Below are positions 1 to 8,584 of a stretch of DNA of 64,000 nt, in pieces. The DNA lies in IMG/VR virus record IMGVR_UViG_3300020385_000012, positions 1 through 64,000 of that record. The stretch is one strand, 5' to 3'. Source of the stretch: a virus. A program made the translations under genes and the position numbers. The notes beneath the pieces are model-generated. The model was not told the origin of the DNA. It worked only from the letters and a program-made list of their open reading frames with translations, and ran no database searches. Each line of letters starts with the position of its first letter. Within the stretch, counting starts at the first letter, position 1.

Positions 1-3000
1 TCCCAAGTACCTTGATCGTTTATTAATGTTAGAGCTGCATCCCAACTATGGGATTGAACCTTAAGAGCTACACCGGTGTTAGCTGTTGGTTCATAAACAT
101 GCAACTTAGCTGTAGGGCCTGTTAACCCGATTCCTACGTTTCCAGAATTATCTATAACCATACGTTGAGCCATATCAGCACTCGAACTTGGTTGTGTATA
201 AAAAGCTAAACCTCCTCCAAATGTACCGTTTCCAGCGTCTTTAATACCGTATATACCACCTGTTACCCTTAAACTGGAAGTATCTGACCACCATTTTTGA
301 GCAAAAACAATTCCATTGCCAAGTTGACCTGGGGATGCATTAGCGGTTGTATGATTTTCTATTCTTATAGAATTATTTACACCAGTTAAATCAGCAGTAG
401 TTGGGCCTGATACAGTTAATTTACTACTAGGCGAAGTAGTCCCAATTCCTACGTTACCGCCGTTGAAATATGAATTACCATTTGTGTTTATTAGCACCTT
501 TGCATTACCACCAATTTGATACATAGCCATAAAAGGATAACCACCATCATTTTCTATATATGTTGCTAAACCACCTGAAGTTCGTGTTATAAACAAAGCA
601 TCTGTACCTTTAACATCTAATTTAGCCGCAGGCGATGTTGTCCCTATTCCTAATCTTCCAGTGCTATTTGTATAAACCATCTGATGAGTAAAATTCCCAC
701 TACTATTATATGCTTCAAAACTTAAATAATCTATACTAGAACTAGAGCCATTAATTTGAAATGCTGAAGAATTAGAATCATATATTGCACCAGTTGCTGT
801 ATTTCTATTAAATCCAATCCTACCACTATTAGCATTTTGAATTTTTAAATTTCCAATTTTAACGCTTCCTGATACTTCAAGCTTTTCAGCAGGGTTAGTC
901 GTTCCAATCCCGACTTTTCCACCCTTTAACGTCATTGTATCTGTGTAAGCACCATCTGTAAACAACATTGAATCATTAGAAGCGTCGTGCTGTATCTTAG
1001 CTTTTACACTATCAGATTCTTCAAAAAATATTGTGGCATCTGCATTAGAAGCATTTGCATTTATATATAAATTTGTATTACCAGCATTAGTTATTTTTAT
1101 ATGACCACCTGATACTTCAAGTTTTTCAGCAGGCGAAGATGTTCCTATTCCTACGTTGCCACCATTGAAATATGAAGTGCCATTTGCTAACAATCTTATT
1201 TTTTCAGAACCATTTAACGATAAATTTAAAAAGCCATTATCTATGTCAGCACCACTTGTTCCAAAAGCACCTATTTTAATTAAATCATAATCAGCACTTG
1301 ATATTTCTAATCTATCACCATCGCCTACAATGTGAAGTTTTTCAGCAGGCGAAGATGTTCCTATTCCTACGTTGCCACCATTGAAATATGAATTACCGCC
1401 AGTAGATAATCTAATTTTTTCAGCCTCAGATGCATCATACATACTAAGCATTGAACCATTACCACTTCGCCCAACACTAAAATTAAATCTTTGTTCACCA
1501 TTATCAGCTCTAAATCTAACATTCCTATCAATACTATTATCACCAGTGGCTGAATTTGTTAGTACGTCTAATCTAGCTGTCGGCGAAGTTGTTCCTATAC
1601 CAACATTACCGTCTCTATCAATACGCATTTTCTCGGTATTACCAACTCCTGCTTTGTATGTTTTAAAAGCTATATCTCTACCATCAACACTATTAGCATT
1701 ATTATTATGAACCCCTATACCTCCATCTCCATTGTTGAAAGTTAAGAGACATCCATCACCTCCTCTAATATCAATATTACCATTTACAGTAAACTTTTGA
1801 TATAATGCAGTATGCCCAATACCTACTTTTCCAGAACTATCAATACGCATTTTTTCACTTCCACCTGTATATAATCTAATACCACCAACTGAGCCATCGC
1901 CTGCCCTTAATTGTAATAAACCACCATTTCCACTTTCATTACCTGATATATGAACAGATGCACCCCTTGTATCTCCAGAAGCACCACCACCACTAATAAT
2001 TATTTGCGCATTATCTGAGCCATCAGCAGTATTTGATAAAATTGTAGCATTACCATTAAATTGCATATTTCCAGAACTGTCAATACGCATTCTTTCTGTT
2101 GGTGAACCACCACTTGTTGTCCAAAAAGCTAAATCAGTTGGATTATTACTTGAAGCAGTGTTTATAGCTTGTATTCCAGCACCACCTTTAAATTCAGAAT
2201 CTCCTCCTAAACTTGTGGATGTTGCTCCAAAAGATATACCTGTTTTTTTAGGGTAAGAACCTCCTGTTCCAGTATTTACATTTATTGAGACATCATTTGT
2301 TGCGTGATATAAACTTAATTTAGCATCAGGCGAAGTAGTACCGATTCCTACGTTTCCAGCATTTGTAATACGCATTCTTTCTGAATATGTACCTGTAAAA
2401 AATTGATAATTTCCATTTCTTGCATAATATCTCATATCAATACCATTGTTGGTATTTGCTCTATCAAGACATTCAAAACTAACATTATCAGAACCTGTGG
2501 TTACATCTAATTCAGCATCAGTTTGTTTAACTACAAATTTAGCTAATGGCGAAGTCGTTCCGATTCCTACGTTGCCGCCTAAAGGATTTAACAATAATTT
2601 AGCGGTAACTTGATTTGTTGTATATTGACCTTGTATCCATATTGAGGGTGTGCTTGGGTTTACACCAAACATCATTCTTAATCCACTTGCGCCAAAATTA
2701 CCTATACCTATTATAGAATTAGCAGCAGTTGTTGTATATGTTGCAGAAGGGTCACCACTATTTCCATTAATATTTAATTTTGTATCAGGCGAAGATGTTC
2801 CTATTCCTAGATTTCCTGAACTGGTTAGTCGCATACTCTCACTGCCATTAGCTTCCCATTTATGGTAGGAAGGGCTTATATAATAACCATCACTTCCATC
2901 ACCATTTTGTAAATACAATCCATTAGTACCACCTCTAAAATAAATTATATTATTTGTGTGTAATACTGCTGTTGCTGTTGCTATACTTCCGCCAGTAAAT

Positions 3001-4724
3001 TGTACACCACTACCTGCTATAATTTTACCTGTAAAAGTTACATCTGCTCCTCCTATAGTAAGTCCACTTGTTGTAGTTTGTAGATAACTATGCTCAACAT
3101 CATTTTTTTCAAAAAGTATTTGTTTTGCATCTGCGGTATCGTCTCTTGATAAAGTTAAATATCCTGGTCCAAGTTCGGCGCCGTTAATATCTCCTAATGA
3201 AGCACCTACTCCTGCCACAGATGTTCTATTAATTAAAAATGCAGTTCCTTTGACTGTTCCTGCAAAAGTCGCACTACCATCTACTTGACTAAATGTTTGA
3301 AAATCTGTACCGCTTGAATTTCTAAAATGTATAACTGCTCCAGCACCCGTGTTACTAGGTGTTTGTAATAATGTTCCTAATGATGTATTTGAAAATAATG
3401 TATTTGTGTCACTTGCGCCTTTAATCCAACCATTAACTCTTACATTTCCTGCGAAAGTTGCGTTTCCAGAACTATTAACAGAAAAAGCACTTGTTCCCTG
3501 ACCTGCGGCTTGACTTCCATATCTTACATCTAAAATATTTCCACTTCCTGCTTGTTGTATATATACTGCTGTATTACTACTGTTTCTTGTTAGTAAAGAA
3601 TAATCAGTTGAACCAGTTGTGGTTCTAAATCCATTTGCTTGTACAATAGCATTTGAAACAACATCACCTGTAAAAGTTCCTTCACCTGTTACACTAACAC
3701 CTGTGTTTGTGGTTTCAAATTTTTTGCTACCATTATAATATAAATCTACTGAGCCATCTTCCGAAAACTCAGCCATAAATTCATTATTAGCGCCCTGTAA
3801 GTATATATCATTTGATGATTTTATAAATAAATCACCTGTACCTGTTTCGTTTATATAACTATGGCTACCATCGTGATATATTTCTAGGTCTTTACCGCTA
3901 CCCATAAAAATCTTTGACTTATCTGGGAATATTGTAGCTCCTAATGTATCTGTATTATTTGTATCGGTTCCAGAAAGGTAGAAGTAATTTGCTAAATTAC
4001 CATCCCCACGATCAGCTTGAAAATATACGTCATTATTATCTACTTGTTGTTTAATGTAAAGACCACCGGTATCATTTTCTATATATGAGTTACTGCCATC
4101 GTGATATATTTTTAAATCTTCACCAGTGCCTAAACTTAATATTGAATCATCTGTAAAGTTTACATTTCTATCAACCGTATTAGGTACATCATTTACTCTA
4201 CCAGCGCCGAATACTTCAATTAAACCATTTGTGGAATGTGATTTAATTACGATACCAATTTTTTGTATAAGATTACTTGCGCCAGTTGGTTTTGTATTAG
4301 TAAATTCACCCAGCACATCTGATACATACAATTCATCACCTATACTAAATGAATTTGTTGCAATACCTGAAACACTTCCAAGCATTACGCATTCGCCTTC
4401 TGCATCAACTGCTAAGGTCTCGTTTAATACACCAATAGCAGGCATTTTGCTGCTATCGTTATTATCGGCTCTAATTATTTCGATTACATTCCCAGAAGGA
4501 GGGTTTGCGCTGGGAGACGCGTGTACGACAGTACCTTTAGATAATGATATGCTGTCTTTATTTTTTACAGTAAAAATTACACTCCTAGTTTCATCAGCAG
4601 CGTTATCTATGAAGCTTAAAGTTCCAGCTCCATCTGTTTTTATTATCTGGCCAGACGTTCCGTCAGCCGAAGGCAATGTATACTGGTCGTTTACATTAAT
4701 ATTGCTAAGAAATCTTTTAGCCAT
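1..4724 (-). CDS. Long tail-fibre protein, N-terminal and shaft part (cut by left window edge)
   Basis: The gene starts at ATG 4724 and reads leftward without a stop to the window edge, at least 1,574 codons. Its first residues are MAKRFLSNINVND, followed by LPSADGTSGQIIKTDG, a common opening of marine phage fibres. The shaft contains at least eight in-frame copies of a GNVGIGTTSP-like turn, encoded near 431, 631, 1134, 1350, 1584, 2331, 2550 and 2790, so no frameshift separates them. Such turns are typical of trimeric beta-helical fibres matured by a C-terminal S74 chaperone. A chaperone end in the same orientation sits at 63558-64000, probably the missing end of this gene. Role inferred: host receptor binding. 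It is the last gene of the tail block, 10 bases after the 447-residue fibre gene. Confidence 0.85.
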   Translation of the reverse strand, partial: MAKRFLSNINVNDQYTLPSADGTSGQIIKTDGAGTLSFIDNAADETRSVIFTVKNKDSISLSKGTVVHASPSANPPSGNVIEIIRADNNDSSKMPAIGVLNETLAVDAEGECVMLGSVSGIATNSFSIGDELYVSDVLGEFTNTKPTGASNLIQKIGIVIKSHSTNGLIEVFGAGRVNDVPNTVDRNVNFTDDSILSLGTGEDLKIYHDGSNSYIENDTGGLYIKQQVDNNDVYFQADRGDGNLANYFYLSGTDTNNTDTLGATIFPDKSKIFMGSGKDLEIYHDGSHSYINETGTGDLFIKSSNDIYLQGANNEFMAEFSEDGSVDLYYNGSKKFETTNTGVSVTGEGTFTGDVVSNAIVQANGFRTTTGSTDYSLLTRNSSNTAVYIQQAGSGNILDVRYGSQAAGQGTSAFSVNSSGNATFAGNVRVNGWIKGASDTNTLFSNTSLGTLLQTPSNTGAGAVIHFRNSSGTDFQTFSQVDGSATFAGTVKGTAFLINRTSVAGVGASLGDINGAELGPGYLTLSRDDTADAKQILFEKNDVEHSYLQTTTSGLTIGGADVTFTGKIIAGSGVQFTGGSIATATAVLHTNNIIYFRGGTNGLYLQNGDGSDGYYISPSYHKWEANGSESMRLTSSGNLGIGTSSPDTKLNINGNSGDPSATYTTTAANSIIGIGNFGASGLRMMFGVNPSTPSIWIQGQYTTNQVTAKLLLNPLGGNVGIGTTSPLAKFVVKQTDAELDVTTGSDNVSFECLDRANTNNGIDMRYYARNGNYQFFTGTYSERMRITNAGNVGIGTTSPDAKLSLYHATNDVSINVNTGTGGSYPKKTGISFGATSTSLGGDSEFKGGAGIQAINTASSNNPTDLAFWTTSGGSPTERMRIDSSGNMQFNGNATILSNTADGSDNAQIIISGGGASGDTRGASVHISGNESGNGGLLQLRAGDGSVGGIRLYTGGSEKMRIDSSGKVGIGHTALYQKFTVNGNIDIRGGDGCLLTFNNGDGGIGVHNNNANSVDGRDIAFKTYKAGVGNTEKMRIDRDGNVGIGTTSPTARLDVLTNSATGDNSIDRNVRFRADNGEQRFNFSVGRSGNGSMLSMYDASEAEKIRLSTGGNSYFNGGNVGIGTSSPAEKLHIVGDGDRLEISSADYDLIKIGAFGTSGADIDNGFLNLSLNGSEKIRLLANGTSYFNGGNVGIGTSSPAEKLEVSGGHIKITNAGNTNLYINANASNADATIFFEESDSVKAKIQHDASNDSMLFTDGAYTDTMTLKGGKVGIGTTNPAEKLEVSGSVKIGNLKIQNANSGRIGFNRNTATGAIYDSNSSAFQINGSSSSIDYLSFEAYNSSGNFTHQMVYTNSTGRLGIGTTSPAAKLDVKGTDALFITRTSGGLATYIENDGGYPFMAMYQIGGNAKVLINTNGNSYFNGGNVGIGTTSPSSKLTVSGPTTADLTGVNNSIRIENHTTANASPGQLGNGIVFAQKWWSDTSSLRVTGGIYGIKDAGNGTFGGGLAFYTQPSSSADMAQRMVIDNSGNVGIGLTGPTAKLHVYEPTANTGVALKVQSHSWDAALTLINDQGTW

Positions 4725-4734
4725 AAATTAAATT

Positions 4735-6078
4735 TTATCCTATTTTAGTTACAAGAACTCTAATGTCGTTTGATGCAGGTATTGAATTGCTACTAAATGA
4801 TACTGTCAATGCGTTTGTATTTGTTCTTACTACATCTGCATAAACTGTATCATAAGTACTATTATCATACAATTGAACCGTCACATCTCTACTACCTAAA
4901 TTGTGTGTTACTGTATACGATGTATTTGACCCATCACCAATAGATGTAACATATGTTGTGGGAACTTTATAAGTTGTTAAAGCAGGAGTTCCAGCATGAT
5001 TGTACGCTTGGAATTCCCAATCATCATCAGCTTCATTCCATCTAAATTGAACATTTGCCCCAGTTCCTCTTTCAATCTCAATACCCGCGTTTTCACTTGG
5101 TGTTCCAGTTACATCACTGTTTAATGTAATAATATTATCAGCAATATTTAATTCAGTATGATTTATTTCTGTAGTAGTTCCCTCAACAGTTAAATTACCT
5201 CTAATTGTTAAATTTGTATCATTATCTGAATCACCAATATACACTGTATCTCCTGAATTGTATGACGCTAATAAAGTTGCTAATTCTGCTTTTGTTAATT
5301 GATCAGGAAATTCAACTGTTTTTGTATTAACAGCAGTAACGTGACCTGTTGATGATGTTGTAATTCCGTCTACAACAGTAAAGCTATCCCCATCGTTATT
5401 GCTTAAATCATTGCTTGTTGTATTTGTTCTAGTTACAGCAGAATGATCAACCCTTAATGTGTTTGTTAATGCTGTTGTTTGTAAATCTGTACCACCTGCA
5501 ATTGTAAATGTTTCAGAATCCAAATCAATAGCCCCTGTGCCAGAATCGCCAGCATAATCTAAATCTTCTGCTGTAATTTGTGTATCTACATAATCTTTTA
5601 CCGCTGCCGATGTTGGTAATGTTGTGTCGTTATCATTTGAAGCAATATCTTCTGCTTGTGTAATAACTAAACTGCCGTTTAATTTTGCAAATGTAATACC
5701 GGCGTCTTTTATTTTCACAGCTCCATTACCATCTGTATTTGATAATTCAATCGTGCTGTTATCAACAGTAACTTCTATTTCATCCGCGTTTGCGGTAATA
5801 CCATCCCCACCAACAACATTTATTGTTTGAGCGTGCGCGCCATTTGTTGTATTAACAGTTCCAGTTAAACCATTTCCTGCTGTTATATTTATACTTGTAA
5901 TATCACCACCTAGATCAACCCACCCAGCCGAAGTGTATAAATAAATTGTATCATCTGTGCTATGATAATATATTTGTCCTTCTACTGGATTTGAAGGAGC
6001 AGCGCTTAATTTATGAATTACTGGTAATTGTAATTCATTTTTATTAAGATTAATATGTGTTAAGTATTGTAAAGCCAT
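4735..6078 (-). CDS. Tail-fibre/appendage protein
   Basis: A 447-residue beta-rich protein with a collar-like start (MALQYLTHINLNKNELQL), a short GQIYYHSTDDTIYLYT segment resembling fibre head-binding regions, and long Thr/Asn/Asp-rich stretches. The last 80 residues (TSYTVTHNLGSRDVTVQLYD and onward) resemble the end of the next gene upstream (VNHNLGKRPTVVLVD), so the two share a C-terminal beta-domain seen in phage appendage proteins. It lies between that 228-residue protein and the giant fibre. The assignment rests on composition, position and the shared domain; the exact place in the particle is unknown. Confidence 0.75.
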   Translation of the reverse strand: MALQYLTHINLNKNELQLPVIHKLSAAPSNPVEGQIYYHSTDDTIYLYTSAGWVDLGGDITSINITAGNGLTGTVNTTNGAHAQTINVVGGDGITANADEIEVTVDNSTIELSNTDGNGAVKIKDAGITFAKLNGSLVITQAEDIASNDNDTTLPTSAAVKDYVDTQITAEDLDYAGDSGTGAIDLDSETFTIAGGTDLQTTALTNTLRVDHSAVTRTNTTSNDLSNNDGDSFTVVDGITTSSTGHVTAVNTKTVEFPDQLTKAELATLLASYNSGDTVYIGDSDNDTNLTIRGNLTVEGTTTEINHTELNIADNIITLNSDVTGTPSENAGIEIERGTGANVQFRWNEADDDWEFQAYNHAGTPALTTYKVPTTYVTSIGDGSNTSYTVTHNLGSRDVTVQLYDNSTYDTVYADVVRTNTNALTVSFSSNSIPASNDIRVLVTKIG

Positions 6079-6084
6079 GTTTTA

Positions 6085-6771
6085 TTAGTTTGCGTATATT
6101 GTTCCAGTAAAACTAGATGTTGTTGTTACTGTTATTTGTGTTGTTGAGTTGTGTTGTATATCTGCTACAACTTCAGTCCCTGCTGAATCCACAAGAACCA
6201 CTGTTGGTCTTTTTCCTAAATTATGATTTACCTCCTGGCCAACGCCTGCAGAGAAAGTTATATCGTTTGAAACAAAGTTTTTATCTGATTGACCTTTATT
6301 AGATAAAGACATTGTGTAATATTTGTTGAGTACTAATCCATCGTTGCTTTCTAAATGTGAAATAGACATAACAGAAAAATTAGTACTTCCCGCTTGTGTT
6401 AAGCCATTAAAAACAAAATGGCCAAAATTATTTTTATTATCTGTTTGAGATATAATAATATTTTGCCCAACTAAATAATCTAATAAATCTTTTATGTTCT
6501 GATTTGACAAATCACTATGCGAAACCGTAATTTTAGAAATCGTGCTAAACGAAGGGCCACCTGTTGTTAAATTTAATGATCCGTAAGAATTACTTGTGTT
6601 ATATTGAAAAGTTAATAAATCCCCTATGTTTAATAAACCGGAATCGTTAACTAATTGTATTACATCACTAAGTTTAAAATTTTTAGTACTGCTACCAGAT
6701 GAATCTGTTCCTATTACTTTATCGTTTTTAGAAACGGTATTATCTAAATTATAAGTACTAATTCTAGCCAT
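6085..6771 (-). CDS. Tail-fibre-associated protein
   Basis: A 228-residue protein starting MARISTYNLDN, with KVIGTDSSGSSTKNF near residues 18-32, a motif frequent at the start of phage fibre proteins. The last 60 residues (VGQEVNHNLGKRPTVVLV) match the pattern of the C-terminal domain of the neighbouring 447-residue protein, suggesting paralogous terminal beta-domains. It sits 6 bases downstream of the holin gene and 6 bases upstream of the next fibre gene, inside one tight operon. Probably a short fibre or appendage subunit; function inferred only. Confidence 0.65.
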   Translation of the reverse strand: MARISTYNLDNTVSKNDKVIGTDSSGSSTKNFKLSDVIQLVNDSGLLNIGDLLTFQYNTSNSYGSLNLTTGGPSFSTISKITVSHSDLSNQNIKDLLDYLVGQNIIISQTDNKNNFGHFVFNGLTQAGSTNFSVMSISHLESNDGLVLNKYYTMSLSNKGQSDKNFVSNDITFSAGVGQEVNHNLGKRPTVVLVDSAGTEVVADIQHNSTTQITVTTTSSFTGTIYAN

Positions 6772-6777
6772 TAAATT

Positions 6778-7239
6778 TTATTTTTTAAATAAGCTTGTTG
6801 CCTTTTCTGTTGTACGCCCACCGAAATAAGCTAAAACAACGGACATCATAACTTTTTCGAAAGTATCGTTCCATGTTTCACCTATATGGAATGGTATCGA
6901 CTCAACACTATCCAATATTCCAGCTAATGAGAATATAACAATACACCACACTAAAACTAGTGGGCGTACATTTTTCGAAAGCCAGGAATCTGACATGGAA
7001 TCCGCTTGCCACCTTGAAGTGATGCTTTCCATTTCTTTATTTTGTTGTTCAAATATAAGCTGTTGTAATTTTATTTTATCTTCGCTGCTTGCGTCAGATT
7101 TACCTATTGCTGCTATAGCTTCTGCCGGGGTTGAAGCGCCACTAATTAGATTACCTAAAGTAGGGTTAACTAATGAAGCCGCACCAAACAAAAGTTTACC
7201 TACAGTAGTTTCTGCAAATTTCTTTTTTGGTTTACTCAT
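6778..7239 (-). CDS. Holin, 3TM family
   Basis: A 153-residue protein with the layout of the three-transmembrane holin family known from gene transfer agents and marine phages: basic start, Gly/Ala-rich first hydrophobic stretch (about residues 14-36), a charged helix, the family-typical SRWQADSMSDSWLSKNVRPL at 78-97, then two hydrophobic segments around 98-112 and 131-142. It would form inner-membrane lesions that let the endolysin reach peptidoglycan. The likely partner endolysin (M15 peptidase) lies about 24 kb away at the distal end of the other late segment, so lysis genes are split. The start overlaps the upstream 54-residue gene by an ATGA. Confidence 0.8.
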   Translation of the reverse strand: MSKPKKKFAETTVGKLLFGAASLVNPTLGNLISGASTPAEAIAAIGKSDASSEDKIKLQQLIFEQQNKEMESITSRWQADSMSDSWLSKNVRPLVLVWCIVIFSLAGILDSVESIPFHIGETWNDTFEKVMMSVVLAYFGGRTTEKATSLFKK

Positions 7240-7400
7240 CTTTTTTTCATTTTATATGGAACAATCTTATTCAATGCATTTTGCCTAGCTTCACAACCAC
7301 ACGGTATGTTTAAACCAGATGATACTTTATCAACTACACGTTTTATGCCTGTAGCTTTAGTAAACTTTGCTATTGAATCCCCTAAACCTCTACTTTCCAT
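7236..7400 (-). CDS. Small conserved-looking phage protein with CGCEARQ motif (54 aa)
   Basis: A 54-residue ORF from ATG 7400 to TGA 7236, joined to the holin gene by an ATGA overlap. The first half is amphipathic (MESRGLGDSIAKFTKATG); the second has NIPCGCEARQNALNKIVPY, with a Cys-x-Cys pair and a Leu-Asn motif that recurs in small phage proteins next to structural genes. Function unknown. Support for coding comes from the tight packing (no gap on either side) and the motif. Cys-x-Cys could bind metal, but two cysteines alone would not make a finger. Confidence 0.65.
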   Translation of the reverse strand: MESRGLGDSIAKFTKATGIKRVVDKVSSGLNIPCGCEARQNALNKIVPYKMKKR

Positions 7401-7688
7401 TTAACAATTCCATTTTCTTCTAGCAGCTCTACCTCTTTCAGATTTCCATCCTTTTGATCTTGCACAAAACGATTTACGTCTTTTAGCGGCTTTGCTTCCT
7501 TTCTTTAATTTAGAAGGAGGTGTTGTTACCGCTGTTTTAAGTTTACTGCCTGGGTTATCTCTTCTGTATTTAGCTACACCTTTAGCAGTCATTCCACCAC
7601 CGGCTTTTTTACCAGTACCGCCTTTTTTGTTTACTTTTTTATAGTAACCTAAAGATTTTTTTCTTGATGGTGCGTTTTTACTGGGCAT
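7401..7688 (-). CDS. Small basic protein, DUF6321-like
   Basis: A 95-residue, very Lys/Arg-rich protein. It has the pattern I associate from memory with the marine-phage family DUF6321: GGGMTAKGVAKYRRDNPGSK near residues 31-50, KLKTAVTTPPSKLKKG, then KSFCARSKGW and an Arg-rich end closing in RRKWNC. Function is not known. Its basic charge and late-operon position suggest nucleic-acid binding or virion packing, which is inference. It starts a run of tiny basic proteins (7691-7887) and abuts the 54-residue gene directly. Confidence 0.7.
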   Translation of the reverse strand: MPSKNAPSRKKSLGYYKKVNKKGGTGKKAGGGMTAKGVAKYRRDNPGSKLKTAVTTPPSKLKKGSKAAKRRKSFCARSKGWKSERGRAARRKWNC

Positions 7689-7690
7689 AA

Positions 7691-7801
7691 CTATTTTTTC
7701 TTTTTCTTTCTTAATTTAGCAAAATCAGCGCCAGTAATTTTATTAAACGGTGGCGCCATTTTAGCTATTCTAAGTTGGTTAGCAGTTAATTTTTTTTTCA
7801 T
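7691..7801 (-). CDS. Tiny basic protein with APPFNKITGADF motif (36 aa)
   Basis: A 36-residue ORF from ATG 7801 to TAG 7691. Sequence features: MKKKLTANQLRIAK, then MAPPFNKITGADFAKL, and a poly-Lys end. The ITGADF core recurs, from memory, in tiny basic proteins of many marine phages, which supports real coding despite the length. The start overlaps the stop of the upstream 29-residue gene as ATGA. Function unknown. Confidence 0.65.
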   Translation of the reverse strand: MKKKLTANQLRIAKMAPPFNKITGADFAKLRKKKKK

Positions 7802-7887
7802 TTTTTTCCGTAGGATTTTTTCTTTGACATTTTTTTGTAGGACTTTTTAGTTTTAAGTCCACCACCTTTTTTACTTTTTCCTGGCAT
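7798..7887 (-). CDS. Tiny Lys/Gly/Ser-rich protein (29 aa)
   Basis: A 29-residue ORF from ATG 7887 to TGA 7798, opening MPGKSKKGGGLKTKKSYK. It begins two bases before the end of the winged-helix gene region and ends in an ATGA overlap with the next tiny gene, so translational coupling is likely. Composition is Lys/Ser/Gly only, so similarity evidence is weak. Function unknown. Confidence 0.45.
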   Translation of the reverse strand: MPGKSKKGGGLKTKKSYKKMSKKKSYGKK

Positions 7888-7889
7888 AA

Positions 7890-8330
7890 TTATCTGTTTT
7901 TATCTTTGATCATATCATCTATAGCTTTATTATAAACTTTATCTGTATACGATCGGTTATTAAAAAATTTACTTCTTGTTCCTGTTGGTAAGTCTTCTTC
8001 TGCAAGCATTATACGATATATTCGTTTAATTAATTGCTTACATTTAAAACTTGTTTTGTATATTGTGTATTTTTGAGTAACACGATTTCTTTCTCTCCAA
8101 ACATCAATCCAACCATCTCTTCTTAATCTTTCCCATCTGTCTTTATCCCAACTATAGGTATACACCCCATCAATAAATTCATTACGTGTAAATCGGTCTT
8201 TGCAATCTAAATAAATAAGTAACTCAAGATCTGCATCTTTTATATTATAAGTTTTACAGGCCCATTTACGAATGAGCCTGTAGTATTTTAATAAATTTAA
8301 ATCTTTTATGTTATCTGCACTTAATCTCAT
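7890..8330 (-). CDS. Winged-helix-like phage protein of unknown role
   Basis: A 146-residue protein with helix-rich start (LLKYYRLIRKWACKTYNIKD), a segment DLELLIYLDCKDRFTRNEF, and RWERLRRDGWIDVWRERNRV followed by TQKYTIYKTSFKCKQLI. The order helix-helix-helix-beta wing resembles a MarR-like winged helix, and proteins of this type occur in marine phages near chaperonin or structural genes (recalled, not searched). Its start overlaps the GroES stop by ATGA. It could be a late regulator or a DNA-binding virion component; the sequence does not decide. Confidence 0.55.
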   Translation of the reverse strand: MRLSADNIKDLNLLKYYRLIRKWACKTYNIKDADLELLIYLDCKDRFTRNEFIDGVYTYSWDKDRWERLRRDGWIDVWRERNRVTQKYTIYKTSFKCKQLIKRIYRIMLAEEDLPTGTRSKFFNNRSYTDKVYNKAIDDMIKDKNR

Positions 8331-8584
8331 TCCACAAGTACAATATCCCCTAATTTTAAAACGTAATATAGTTTGTCATTTAATTCTATACCATGACCGG
8401 CCATTTTGTCGTAATGTACTATATCATTTTCATTAAGGTTTTCTACTAGATTACCAGCAGATATAACTTTACCTTTTAAATACCTAACGTCTTTATTTTG
8501 ATCTTCAGTAAGTTCTAAACCTCCAACTTTCTTTGGTGCTTCTTTTATTTTTTCTATGACTACGTAGTAATTAATTGCTTTCAT
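8327..8584 (-). CDS. groES: Co-chaperonin GroES (Cpn10)
   Basis: An 85-residue protein, slightly shorter than the usual 95-97. It starts KAINYYVVIEKIKEAPKK, has a mobile-loop region KKVGGLELTED around residues 18-28 where the hydrophobic tripeptide that docks on GroEL is expected (LEL instead of IVL), then KGKVISAG, and ends in DKLYYVLKLGDIVLVE, the canonical beta-barrel close. It overlaps the end of the GroEL gene by 14 bases, so the pair is one translational unit. It should cap the phage GroEL and possibly also the host ring. Confidence 0.88.
   Translation of the reverse strand: MKAINYYVVIEKIKEAPKKVGGLELTEDQNKDVRYLKGKVISAGNLVENLNENDIVHYDKMAGHGIELNDKLYYVLKLGDIVLVE

Noticed and set aside
1372-4731. 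Plus-strand ORFs of 72-201 codons in the fibre region
   Set aside because: They lie antisense to the continuous fibre frame, with Leu/Pro/Ser-rich products typical of shadow frames.
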